Assembly: GCA_029204225.1 (NCBI GenBank)
Contig: CM055110.1
Span: forward strand, 32,730,240-32,794,239
Source of the DNA: Diphasiastrum complanatum
Taxonomy: Eukaryota; Streptophyta; Lycopodiopsida; Lycopodiales; Lycopodiaceae
Direction: 5' to 3'
DNA: 64,000 nt
The notes beneath the pieces were generated by a model that was given only the letters and a program-made list of their open reading frames with translations, did no database searches and had not been told where the DNA came from. Both the position numbers and the translations under genes were made by a program. Below, one piece after another: positions 31,592 to 43,318 of the stretch. Each line of letters opens with the position of its first letter. Position 1 is the stretch's first letter.

Positions 31592-33760
31592 GTTTACATT
31601 GATAGACATCAAATTTGAGTTATCTCATGTGATATTTGTCAACTATGATCATTCAATGGGCAATGTCAAGTGACAGGGACCAAAATCAACATGTAAACAT
31701 CATATTAAAGTTACTTGTTGTGCTAAACTTGTGATTCCTCTAACTGGATCTCTCAATGGACAATCTTGAGTGATAAGGGCCAATATTGTGCCATCTCAAA
31801 TGATAGAAAACAATTTTGAATTATATCATGTGGTACGGGTCAATTCCATTGATAAGGGATAAAAATAATCAATTTCAATGTACTAAACTCCATATTGGTC
31901 TATTTTGATCAGTCGATGATCTAAGTAAAGAGAAAGACATTGAATTTGGGCTATCCCAAGTGATAGGTACCAAATTTGAGCTTTTGCAATGTCTCAAAGT
32001 CAAAATTTTACAAATTTCATCACTCCATTGACAATCTCAAGTGAAAAAGGCCGAAAATTCAACTATCTTCAATAATAGGTAGCAAATTTGAGCTAGGTCA
32101 TGTGATAGGAATCAAATATCATCAATAAATGGTGGAACTTGAGTAAAGTTGATGTACTAAACTTGATGTTGGACTATAAGGATGAGTCAATGAGCCATGT
32201 AAAGCAACGTGAACCAAAATTGACTTTTCTCATATATGCACATCATACTCAAATTTTTCACGACCTAATTCCATTGATAAGAGATAAAAAATAATCAATT
32301 TGAATGTAATGAACTGCATATTGGTCAATTTTGATCACTTGATGAGCTTAGTCAAGAGAAAGGCATCAAATTTGGACTATTCCAAGTGATAGGTACAAAA
32401 TTTGAGCTATGTGAATGTTTGGAAGTCAAAATTTTGCTAATTTCATCACTTGATGTATAATCTTGAGTGATAAAGGCCAATAATTCAACTATCTTTTGTG
32501 CGATAGGTAGCAAATTTGAGCTATCTCATGTGATAGGGATCAAATCAATAAGTGGTGGAACTTGAGCAATGTGGATGTATTAAACTCGTCGTTGTACAAT
32601 AAGTATGAATCAATGGGCCGTGCAAAGCATTACAGACCAGAATTGACTCTTCTCAAACTGTCACGGGTGATTGAAGTCAAATTTGAGCTTTCGTTGTTCC
32701 ACATCGAATTGCATGCAACATTCATTTGCTTTCCACCCAAACACTCTCAAGCACTTATCATAAGCTATCTCGAGTGGTACGAGCCAATCAATAAGAGATC
32801 GAAACTTTGGGCAAAAATTGTGAAAAATGAAAAAATAAGCTTGGTAGAGGCCAAAAATCTTGTATATAGATAAACACACATGTGTGGAGCCTGTTCCCAC
32901 GTGTGAAACTAGTGTACTTGTCATGTACCATAATCATATAGGATGTACATATGATTTAATTCAAGTTCTAGATTGACATCTCTCGAGTGATTGGCATCAA
33001 CTTTGAGCTATCATAAGTGATTTACATCAATTTGAGCCATCTCAAGTGATAGGGGCCAATTCCATCAATGAGGGACCAAACATGCGCAATCTAAATTTTT
33101 GATCAAGTTCGATCACTTGATGAGCCATGTCAACCGGTAAGGATCAAAAATTACAACACATGCATCAAACATGAGCTATCACAAGTGATAAACATCAATT
33201 TGAGCTATTTGAATGTCCTAGATTTGAAATTCCTTTAATTTTATCACTCAATGGGCAATTTTGAGTGATAAGGTCCAAAATCAAGCTACCTTGAGTGATA
33301 GACATATAATTTGAGCGATCTCATAAATGGGGGTCAATTCCATCAATAAGGGATCAAATTCAAGCAAACTAGATGCGCTAGATTTGATGTTCATTGAATT
33401 TGATCACGCAATGGGCCATGTCAAGTGATAAGGACCTAAAGTACACGTTGCACACTGAAATTGAGCTATCTTAGTCATTTGTATGAAATTTGAGCTATAT
33501 AACTGTCCTAAACTCAAGATTCCTCTGATTTAATTACTCAATGGACAGTCTTGAGTGATAAGAGCCAAACTTAATACATGCCAAAATCTATCTCAATTGA
33601 TAAGCATCAAATTTGGGCTATCTCAAGTGATAGGAACAATTTAACCCATATTAGATCGAATTATAGCAATCTAAATGTCCTAAACTTGAGATTGATCGAG
33701 TTCGATCATTTTATGTCAAATCATAGGGACCAAAATCAAGCTTAACAATCTTTGATGTCC
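31592..33760. repeat. Degenerate satellite array, right part
   Basis: This continues the array interrupted by element A. Repeating landmarks include CACTTGATGAGCCATGTCAA (33115 and, varied, 33400) and CAATGGGCAATTTTGAGTGA (33245 and, varied, 33530), about 285 bp apart. A longer spacing of about 420 bp applies at 31910/32335, 32015/32440 and 32190/32605. Near 32700-32930 the pattern is interrupted by an unrelated segment with a CCCACGTGTGAAA word. Confidence 0.8.
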
Positions 33761-35389
33761 ATGATGCACTTCAACATTGTCGATGCCTTATTTAAGGGAG
33801 TGTACCCATTAAAAGGTGCCTTTTGAAAAGAAATCAACATGTTATTTTTTTCTCTTTAAAAAATAAAAAGGACAAGATATTTGTAACCTTTTAGATCAAG
33901 GCAAGGGCCACAAACCTTTAGCCACCTTTGAACATGCATTTGATCAATGTTGTAATCTCAATAGAGGGCCAATGCAAGCAAAATACTAGACAAGTAGAGG
34001 GCTTTTTTAATTCTAGAAGTTGTGAACATGCATTTTGTGAAAGTGTTAATTGTAATAGAGGGCCAATGAAGACAAAGTGTCGATGGAATAGTGCTTGCCA
34101 AAAACCTGTCCATTGAAAAAAGCCTACCTGATTTTTAATTCACCTACTAAGAAAATTTTTGTGGTTTTCATAACCTATATGTTTGAGCCATTATAGGTTA
34201 TGAATCTATTAAATAATATTCTATAGGTTTTCAGTTTCATATAAATTAGTTAGTTTAAGGTTTTAGAAAGAATTAGTTTGGCTCTAGCTTTAATACATTC
34301 TTTGAGTGACCCATAATGAAGTTTTAACAATATGCATGCCATTTTACAAAGATCATACAAGTATTTCTTAATCATTATTAAATTCTAATATATATGAAAA
34401 TGTACTATTTTAAAATTTTGATATTGATTATAGCATCACTCTAATTTTGTGTGTTTTATAGTTGTCAATTTTTTTTTAAATCTTGCCTTTGCATCATGCA
34501 TCTCATTTTGGACTTAATTAAGTTATGTGAACGTAAGCTCTACATGGATCTACCTACTTTACTACACATACATTTCTTGCATATGAAAACAATAAACAAA
34601 AAATTCTCTGCTTTTAAAAAAAGTTGTTGTTTTTTAAAGGGTCAACTTGTTCTAAATTTTCTACGAAGACAGTTTTTGGAGAAAGATGTCCGCTCCATTC
34701 CTATACTCTGATGGCTTTCCCAAACACATACCCAAAGTTTGAATCAATAAAAACCCTATGCCTTATTAAGATTTGTATCAAAATTTGAGCCTCGAATAAA
34801 TTTCTTTTTAGCCTTCACCTTATAGAATCAGTAGGCTCTTGGCCCATGAGTTGCTAAAAAGCCTACAATTTTTTTTTATAGGTTTTGTGTTAAGTTGAAA
34901 AAATAAATTTCGACAAGCACTCTGACTCAATGCCCATGTTGTAAATATGTTGAAAAAAAATACAAACTTGTCACCATTTAATGTTAATGAGGATAGGGTC
35001 TACCTAAAAAATATGAGTGGGATTATAATATAGAAGAAATTTATTTATAATTCAAAATGTATTTAGAAAATAAAATGTTATTAAATTGAAACATATACAT
35101 TTTGAAACTAGGAAAATTTCCTAGCTAAAAATGGTACAAACGTACCTAGAAAATTAAGGTTTTTCCAACAAAGTGATGCACATGTATTTTCTAACTAGAA
35201 AAAAAGCTTTCCTAGTTAAAAGAGGTCCAAATCCACTTTTTAAGTAGGAAAAATCATGTGCAACTAGGAAATCTTGTTTTTACCCTATATAGGATCTGAT
35301 CAAAAATTCTTTGTGTCCGTGAATGTTAACTATTGCAGCAGAATGTTATATAGGAATATCTGCTTACATTAAACTGAAGATATGCATAC
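33761..35389. other. No gene seen; possible P450 intron and flank
   Basis: This very AT-rich stretch follows the P450 exon 2 donor site in gene sense. No further P450 exon (I-helix, ExxR, heme loop) was recognised on the minus strand. Short words CTAGGAAA and TTTCCTAG recur between 35100 and 35270 and could form small hairpins. Confidence 0.4.
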
Positions 35390-36091
35390 CTTATTGGTTT
35401 CGTGGTATGTGACCACACACGGCTGTTTGTCCCATGAGCTTAGAACCCATCTCGTGATCCTATCAATTTTGCAATCTTGTTCCTTGGTAGTTCAGAATGC
35501 ATTGAATCACGAGTATTCTTCACCAATTTGGCTTTTATATCTTGTGACATGGCAGGGAGCAAGCTAATTAGACTAGATATAGACGGAGTGTAGAATACCG
35601 CAAATGACTTGTGCCCTGTAGCCAACACAAATCTGGCAGCTACTGGAGTGGACGTCACTTTAGTAGGATGGTCCATCAAGTGGGTACGAAAAGTGCCACC
35701 ATATCTGTCAAATTACAGAGCTTCATGCTTCAAATATGAGTGGATTCATGCTGCTGAACAAAACATTCGGAATGAGGTAAGCTACAAATATTGATCATGT
35801 AGTTGAAAAGGGAGCGAACAATATATACCTGGTGATGTGCTGGGAGTAGAATTGGAATGGACCCTGGCTGTAGAAAGTGAAGCTTTCGTCGATCCATGGC
35901 AGAGACCAGTTTCCCTTTGGCAACTGTGCACCATGCAAGTTATTGATCTGCACATTATTACTACTCTTTCTAGAGCGAGCAGCTATAGCTATGGAGGTGA
36001 TGAATAGCAGTACAAGAGCAGTGATAAGAGCAATCTGCAACATCTTCAATCTTCTTCTTCTACTACTACTACTCACACACGAAGAGGTCAT
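35390..36091 (-). pseudogene. Cytochrome P450 exons 1 and 2 (CYP85-clan-like), decayed
   Basis: Exon 1 (36091-35829) encodes MTSSCVSSSSRRRRLK, a membrane anchor, and the hinge LPKGNWSLPWIDESFTF. A 124-bp intron (35828-35705, GT-AG) follows. Exon 2 (35704-35390) joins in phase (AG|A) to give RYGGTFRTHL, ARFVLATGHKSF, FYTPSISSLISL, DSMHSELPRN and, after a one-base loss near 35468, RITRWVLSSWD and TYHETNK, ending at AAG|GTATGC. This matches the order of the B- and C-helix region of CYP85-clan enzymes. The WIG glycine is Asp here, unlike the left copy. No later exons with the oxygen-binding or heme motifs were found. The parent would be a membrane-anchored monooxygenase; its substrate cannot be inferred. 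Confidence 0.82.
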
Positions 36092-36300
36092 CGTTTGCGT
36101 GAAGACGAGGTATGATACATATTAAGGCTTTGGAGTGTTGGGGGCTGGCCCATAGAGCCGACCAGGACCCCGTCCTATAAAAGACAATAGTGATTTTTAT
36201 TTTATTTGGAACCTTCCTTACACAAAATTTCACATAGGCCTAAGACATGTCTACTTGTCAATAAACTCAATGCTCATTGGAGAGAAAATATAGGAAGTCC

Positions 36301-36769
36301 GTTAGATGGAACTGGAAAGACGGCGGATGCAAAAATTGGGTCAAAAAAATATATTGGATGGAAAAATTACAGAGGATGGAACAATGTACGATTTTGAAAA
36401 AACACTGAAAAAACCTCGAAAAAACTTTGAAAATACTTGAAAAACTCCAAAATATTTTAATATAAAAAAAATCCAAAAAACTTGAAAAACTCAACAAATT
36501 CTGAAAAATTAAGTATCGAAAAATTGAAAGTATGAAAAAACTATAAGGCATCGAAAAAGAAATTTTTTTTTTACAAGGGTTTGAAAAATCCAAAATCTGA
36601 AAAACTCGAAAAATTAGAAAAGACGTGGGATAAAATCTGAAGATCAGTACGGTGGATGCAAATGTGACAGATGCAAATGGAAATGGGTGTCAGAAATATT
36701 GGAGATGGGCGTCGGATACAATCTACAGATTAGGACGATGGATGTAAATGCAGATGAAGGGTGTCGAAG
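36301..36769. repeat. Internal duplication in right arm, copy 1
   Basis: This matches 39424-39863 in the same orientation. Both copies match the left arm at about 11390-11850. The shared text runs from GGATGGAACTGGAAAG to GCAGATGAAGGGTGTCG. Confidence 0.78.
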
Positions 36770-38430
36770 CTCCCTTTCTCCCTCCCCTAAAATTGTTGTC
36801 TATGGCGGTTGTTGGAATGTCCCAGTTGGTGATGGGGACCTGGATCTTGTAGCAGAAGGGGATTGCACTTGTGGTGATTGTGGTTGCTGAGTATCCATCA
36901 ATTGCAGTTGTGGTGAGGAAGTGGCAGGTGATGTTTGTCTGGTCCTACTCAGCTAGTCTGCAATCTGCGTTCCTCTTCATGAAGATTGTCTCACTACTGC
37001 ACATTTGGTGATATAGGTACATGCAGCTGCTATCTTTGATAGTATCCAAGCTGGACTTCCATTGAATGAAGGACTCATTTGACTGGTTTGTCGGTTGATG
37101 CCATCGGTTGAGCCTTTAAATAATTGCTTCGGCTATAATGCCTTGGTTGAAAATTTTTGTTGAAGTTCGATCAAGAGATTTGGCAGAAGTTGAGGTGATT
37201 GGAGCGCTCTGTAAGAGCACTTGGTCGTTGCACTCAGGTAGAACATTTGGTGGAGCGCTCAGTTGGAACAGTTGGTCGAAACACGTTGGACCAAATTTTC
37301 ACAATGTCTTTGTAGTTGACTCGAAGACCAATATCTGAATTATGTGGAGGAAGAAACTTTGAAGTGACATGGATCTCTCAAAAACTTGGATATGTACCAA
37401 TATCCTAAACTCTCTACGAGGTGATTTGGAGATGGATAGATAAATAAAAAAATTCATTCTTGAGCTATTCTACAAGTATGACTTGCCATTTACAGACAGT
37501 TGATAAATGCGGAGTGCTTGTCAAACAAAAAATTCATGCATCAGAGAGTGGATGCTATAGTGCCTATGGTGGAAAACTTCGATTGAACCCCTCAGTCGAG
37601 GAGACTCGGTTTGAGTTCCTTAGTGAAGATTCAGTTGAAGAGTTCGGTGGAAGAGAGTTGGTTCAAAACATTCGGATGGAAGCCTCGGTTAAAGAGCCTC
37701 GGTTTTAACATTCAGTGGATTTTGGAAGTATACGAACCATCATATATAGCATCAGATGTATTTTAGTCAATATGAAATAGTCAAGCATTGGACATAAAAT
37801 CGGATGTGACGAGAGATTGAGGAGTCAGATATAAAATATGAGAACTCTTAGATGGGCTGGTTGGATGTAACTTTAATAACTGTTTAAAGGCCTGTCGGAT
37901 ATTCTGTTGATTACAGTCTCATATGTACTTGGTCATGAATGGACATGTCTTCGACTGTTTTATCTTTGACTGAATCGTATACCAGAATCAGATTAGCAAT
38001 ATGGGATTCTATATTGATTGTTTTTAGATATGATTGAACTGATAAGATATGATTGATATGTCAAATCAATCATAAAAAACTGAACAATGGTGAAGAACTC
38101 TGATAACTCATCGGATGTATTCTGAAGCTCGTCGGATGCGAACTGTGGAATGCAAAGGGAATGCAGGGACAGATGTAACAAAATGCAGTAGCGGATGCAA
38201 ATGTGTCGGATGCAGATGAAGGTAGAGGACGTCAGATGCAATGGTTGGAAGACATTGGCGGATGGAATTTCGAAGGCACTGACGGATGCAAATGGTTGGC
38301 GAATGTAATGGACATCGGATGGAACTGAGATGGAGGACTTCGGATGAAACTAACGAGGAAGGGTGTCAGATGCAAATGAAGGTGGATGGTGTCAGATGGA
38401 GGTTGGAGGATGCAATGGACGTTAGATGGA
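36770..38430. other. Right-arm insert, no gene recognised
   Basis: This sequence is absent from the left arm. It starts with a GC-richer stretch encoding nothing I know, followed by many TCGGTTGA / CTCAGTCGA / AGTTCGGTGGA words (37100-37710). Then come repeated GGATGCAAATG and CGGATG words (38100-38430) of the kind seen in both arms. Confidence 0.45.
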
Positions 38431-39423
38431 ACTGGATCGGAAAAAAAAATAGACTAGATCGAAAAGACAGGGGAGGAAAAAAAATATAAGATATCGAAAA
38501 ATTTACAGGGGATCAAAAAATTATAAGCTGTCAAAAAATAAGAAATCGAAAAATAAGGGATTGAATAAAATTAGGATCGAAAAATAAAATTTGAAAAATG
38601 AAATGTGAAACATGAAACTCGAAAAATAAAACTCAAAAAATAAAAACTCGAAAAATGAGAACTCGAAAAAAGAGAATTCAAAAAAATAAAACTCAAAAAC
38701 AAAATTTGAAAAATCAGGTTTCGAAAAATCTATTATCGAAATAATCTATCAAAAGAATCTAGGCTCAAGAAGGTAATAGATCGAAAAATTAATGACTCGA
38801 AAATAGAGGCTCTAAAAAATAAGAGCTCGAAAAAATCTAGGATCAAAAATTTGATAAGTATCGAAAAATGTATAAAGGATAAAAATATCAAGATTCGAAA
38901 AAATTTACAATGACTCGAAAAAAAACTCGAAAAACTCGAGTTGATAAAGTATCGAAAAAATCTGATTGCAGATATCGAAAACATCTCGGATTGTTTGAGT
39001 CGATACATTATCGAAAAATTCTGGAAAACATTGAGTCTCGTATCGAAAAAATATTAAGTATGGAAAAAATGACAAGGGACTGAAAAATGTCAAGTATCGA
39101 AACAATCATAAGGTATCGGAAAAATTGAAAAACGTGAAAAAATCGAAAACATCAAAAAATCGAAAGAACTTAAAAAATCGCAGAAACTTGAAAATCGTGA
39201 TACAACTCAAAAAATCTCAAAAAACTTCAAAGGAACTCGAAAAAACTTGAAAAGTTGAAAAAACTCAAAAATTTTATAAAATCCGAAAGAACTCAAAAAA
39301 TTTAAAAACTCGGAAAACTCGGAAATTTTCAAAACTCGAAAAACCCGAAAGAGTTAAATACTTGAAAAAACTCGAAAAAATATCAAAAATTTGAAAAACT
39401 CGAAAAAAATCAAAATACGGAGG
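38431..39423. repeat. TCGAAAAA word array, possible curved DNA
   Basis: For about 1 kb the plus strand is built from A-tracts separated by short words: ACTCGAAAAA, TATCGAAAAA, ACTCAAAAA, ATCGAAAAAT. Dozens of TCGAAA occurrences are visible. There is no fixed unit length, so it is a cryptic simple repeat, not a true tandem satellite. Shorter stretches of the same words occur at 36390-36620, 39510-39730 and 40230-40500, and on the other strand at 10530-11050 and 11530-11760. Confidence 0.8.
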
Positions 39424-39863
39424 ATGGAACTGGAAAGGCGGTGGATGCAAAAACTGGGTTGAAAAAATATATTGGATGGAAAAATTACAGAGGATGGATC
39501 AATGTACGGTTTTGAAAAAACAATGGAGAAACTTAAAAAAGACTTTGAAAAAACTTGAAAAACTCCTAAAATGTTAAGATATCGAAAAAAAATTCAAAAA
39601 ACTTGAAAAACTCGAATTTTTTTGAGAAATTATAGTCAAGTATCGAAAAATTAAAAGTATGAAAAAATTACAAGGGATCTAAGGGATTGAAAAATCTAAA
39701 ATTTGAAAAACTCGAAAAATTAGAAAAGACGTGGGATACAATTTGAAGATCAAGACGACAGATGCAAATGGAGATGAGTGTCAGAAACATCGGAGATAGG
39801 CTCCGGATGCAATCTGCAGATGAGGGCGGCGGATGCAAATGCAGATGAAGGGTGTCGGATGCA
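39424..39863. repeat. Internal duplication in right arm, copy 2
   Basis: This is the second copy of 36301-36769, about 3.1 kb away. Its continuation towards 39960 matches the left arm, so this copy keeps the original junction. Confidence 0.78.
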
Positions 39864-41052
39864 AATTGAAATGAGAATGCTTTGTCGGATGGAATTTTGG
39901 GATGCATTGAGAGATGGATTCGTCGGTTCTAGAGAGAATAGGTCATCGGTTCTCTCTCAGAAAATGGACTTTAATGGGAACGTGTGTGGTTTCAAGAAAT
40001 ATTTGGGAGCAGTGTGTCGGTGGTTTTCTTGAACATCTGTCGATGGTGTTTAGATACAAATCGGAACCCAAAGACACGATTGAATGCGTGTGCTTGAAAA
40101 AAGAGCATGGCAAGACATGGAGCAGACAATAAAAAACAGAACGAACTGGAAGATTCACTATTATAACCGAATTCGTGGAGCATAAAAGCGAGAAGATGGC
40201 CACCAGCAGCAATGCAGCGTCGGATGGAAAAATCTATTTAGAAACTCAAAAAATTAAAAAATCAAGAAAAATTTGGAAGTTGAGAAACTCGAAAAAATTA
40301 GACTCGTCGGATGCAAACATCAAAAAAGTTTTTTTTGACAGGTCGTTGGATGCAATCGTCAAAAAAGTCTTTTTGTGCAGTTCGTCAGATGCAATCATCG
40401 GACACAAGTTTTTTTTTAAAAAATTCGAAAAAATGAATAAGCTCAAAAAATTCAGAAAACTCAAAAAATTTCTGAGAAACTCGAAAAAATAGGAAATACG
40501 GATTTGAGAAAAAATGGCAGATGTAGTTGTCTGAGAGAAAATTTATACTATTTTTTTTGGGTTTTTTTGTAGTCATCGGATGCAATCTTCAGATGGAATT
40601 GTCGGATGGGATCGTCAGATTAAATTTTTTTGAATTTTTTTGTTTGAAGTGTTTGGCAGATGCATGGCAGATGGAAACTGAGGCAATTCAAAAAAAATTG
40701 AGAAACTCAAAAAATTGAATAAATCGAAAATTAAAAAAAAATGGCTGTCAACAAGTGGCAGTGCGACAGTGGGGTTTTCTGAAATACTGGGGTGAGTTTG
40801 CACAGATTTGAAGCAATCACGATCTGACAAACAATATAGAATGCGTGCTTGTGGGAAATAGAAATTGAGGAGAGCAAACAACACAAACAAAAATGAGCAC
40901 TGAAAGATGGGCTGGTAAAACGAGTTCTATGGATCGAAAAGCAAGAAGACTATCAATGGCATTTGGCGCTAATGTTAGCGCAAGAATCTTCTGTCAATGT
41001 TAACAGAAGTAATTATCTGAATACTGCTTGGCAGTGCTCTAGATGATCAACT

Positions 41053-41233
41053 CTTTGCTTTACGGCTGTCAATGGGCTTCTAAAATGGATCTTGGCTCTA
41101 TCTGTAATCTATATACAATAAAATGCTTTGCATACAAGCAAAAGACAGTTCTATAGGATGGGAAATAAAGCTTCGCTTCCCAACGATTGTCTGGAGGAAA
41201 GTTGACTAGATCAAACACCCGATTAATCCCATT
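41053..41233. other. 180-bp segment missing from the left arm
   Basis: The left arm reads continuously through the equivalent point (about 10200-10230). The segment lies inside a minus-strand open frame (41069-41257: GINRVFDLVNFPPDNRWEAK). It could be an insertion here or a deletion on the left. No family recognised. Confidence 0.5.
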
Positions 41234-41968
41234 TAAGGTTGCATGACATATGCACATACATCTTGTGGGCTATAAGTACCTTGCAAGAGCTCACCATCCT
41301 ACACTTCCAAGTTTCAATGTTTGGTACCAAAATCCTCTCCTCATTAACATTCATTCACCATGGCTTGGGGGTGAAACTATTGTCACGGGTTGATCTTTCT
41401 AGTTGGGTGGTTTGGCCCCACAATCTATCCTATTGGTGCTTTATTGTCCAATACAACCGCTTGGCTGAGACTAGCTGTATTGGCCAAAATTGCCAATTAA
41501 CTCTAAAAATGATTCTAGTCAAGCTATCAAATAGTCCAATGAAATAAAATCAATACAATAGGCTTTATCGGAACTATCGGCATTGTCATCACTATCAGTA
41601 GTTGACACTATTGACATCTAGATCCATTACTAAAGTATTCGCATGAGAACTTACCCCTTGTCATAGCACATATTGTAGCAAATCTATGAGACGAGTATAG
41701 ACATATCGTTACACATTATTTTTTGATCAATCTAGGTATTACTAACCAGATCTCATCACTCTAAGGAGGTCAATTAGCATCAGATCGTGGAGACACCCAC
41801 ACCCTCCATGGATGTGATCATGTTCATATGATCCTGGTAAAACCATATTGATCAGGGAGCATGGCTTAGATAGATAAAGCACTCCCAAGTGGTCAAGCAT
41901 TGTGGTGCTTCATATTTCTTGTATGACTTGACTACCAAAAGAAGGTAATGTCAATTAAATGTAGATCT

Positions 41969-42443
41969 TCTTTCAGTGAGATCAGCCACTCAATGGATAA
42001 ATATTCTAACATTTTATCCCTTGCACATGGCATTAAGTGCAAGTTACATCTATAACATATTGGATACGATTCCCAGATCTTATGTATTGAGGTGAATCAA
42101 TTATGTAAAAATCAAGTTGGATGATCTAAATAGTTAGGTATAACTACCAATGCTTCCACTAAGGTTAATCTATATACTATATTAGTAATGGATATGTCTA
42201 TGTGGAAGAAGCATAAACATTAAATTCTTGGATGGAGTGATATGTGAAAATTGTGAACTAGTACTCGGTTATTTTGCTTATTTGAGGCCAACCTTGTAAG
42301 TAAAGTTCACGTGATTTCTTTAACATGTATGAAATCTGATCACATGACTTAAATCATTTTTAGAGCTATGTATTGGCCAATATAGCTAGTCTCGGCAATG
42401 GCTAAGTTAGTAAAAATGATTCTAGAGAGATGAGAGAGAGAGA
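41969..42443. other. No gene seen; short echo of the arm sequence
   Basis: The phrase TTGGCCAATATAGCTAGTCT near 42376 also occurs in the arms (9950 and, inverted, 41480), so arm-related DNA continues. The stretch ends in a GA run that is the target of element B. Confidence 0.4.
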
Positions 42444-43305
42444 TGATAAATTTTACAGTTTTTAGGACAATAATGATTGTACTTTACAATCATAGAGAGT
42501 TATTGGTTGCTTAATCAATGAATCTATCAAGTTCTACACATTAGATCTTGATCTAGATTCACTACACTTGGATTTAAGCAAGAGCAATGGATCAACACAT
42601 CATTTTTTAGTGAGAGCGGCTACACACGTGTGGAGTACTGTCCACTGTACGGCCTGCACCTGAAACAACAAGTACAATGATACTAGATAGCAATCATGCA
42701 TAAAAATCACAAGACAAATGACTAGAAATCTCACAAAAGTGTAGAGTGCAAAAGTCTCATCAATTTTCTTAGCAAAATGATGATCCTTTTATGGATCAAG
42801 TACATCCATGAGTCTGATACAGTCCAGCAGGCCTTCACACGTGTGAAGAGTGCCACATCACTCATATCTATCCATTTGATCCATCCTTGATCCTTATCCA
42901 ATAGTTGACCTTCTAGAATATGACTAAAATCCAAAAAGCTAGTCTCCTAGAATATAGGAATATTCCCTACAAAATAGGATCTAAGGAAAATGGTCAACTC
43001 TTATCTTCTAGTACTCTATACACACATGTGAACATCCACTTGCCATGTGGGAGCATTTACTCATGCACATGCAAGGAAAAGCTAATTTGTAGGTGACTAG
43101 TCAACTTGACTAAAAACTAGTCATTTCATGTTCACACTAACTAGAATGATACAAAATCAATTTGGATATATACAAAAATGAAAAGTACATCCTTTCACAC
43201 ATGGGAACATGCTCCACACGTGTGAAATCATATCATCAACATATTCTAATGTTTGATCAATATTTACATGAACCAATGTCAAGTGAGAAGTGACAATTTT
43301 CAACA
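42444..43305 (-). repeat. 3' LTR of element B
   Basis: The 862-bp LTR starts TGATAAATTT and ends TTTTCAACA. It contains TTCACACGTGTGAA at 42834-42847 and two further CACACGTGTG sites near 42622 and 43214. The 67-codon frame inside it is an LTR artefact repeated in the other LTR. Confidence 0.98.
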
Positions 43306-43318
43306 CTCCTCCTCACTT
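43306..43318 (-). other. Polypurine tract of element B
   Basis: The minus strand reads AAGTGAGGAGGAG between the stop codon of the polyprotein and the 3' LTR. Confidence 0.85.

Larger units (their letters stand above)
35775..41968 (-). repeat. Right arm of large inverted duplication
   Basis: This is the reverse complement of 9449-12377 with extra DNA. In order from the outside it matches the left arm to about 39420. It then contains about 2.6-3.1 kb of extra or duplicated DNA (36770-39890) before matching P450 exon 1 and the start of intron 1. A further 180-bp extra segment lies at 41053-41233. Because the P450 homology continues beyond 35775 on this side but not on the left, the duplicated unit was larger than the shared part. 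Confidence 0.87.

Noticed and set aside
42731-42934. A 67-codon minus frame repeated exactly at 48185-48388
   Set aside because: The identity simply reflects the two LTRs of element B; there is no coding signal.
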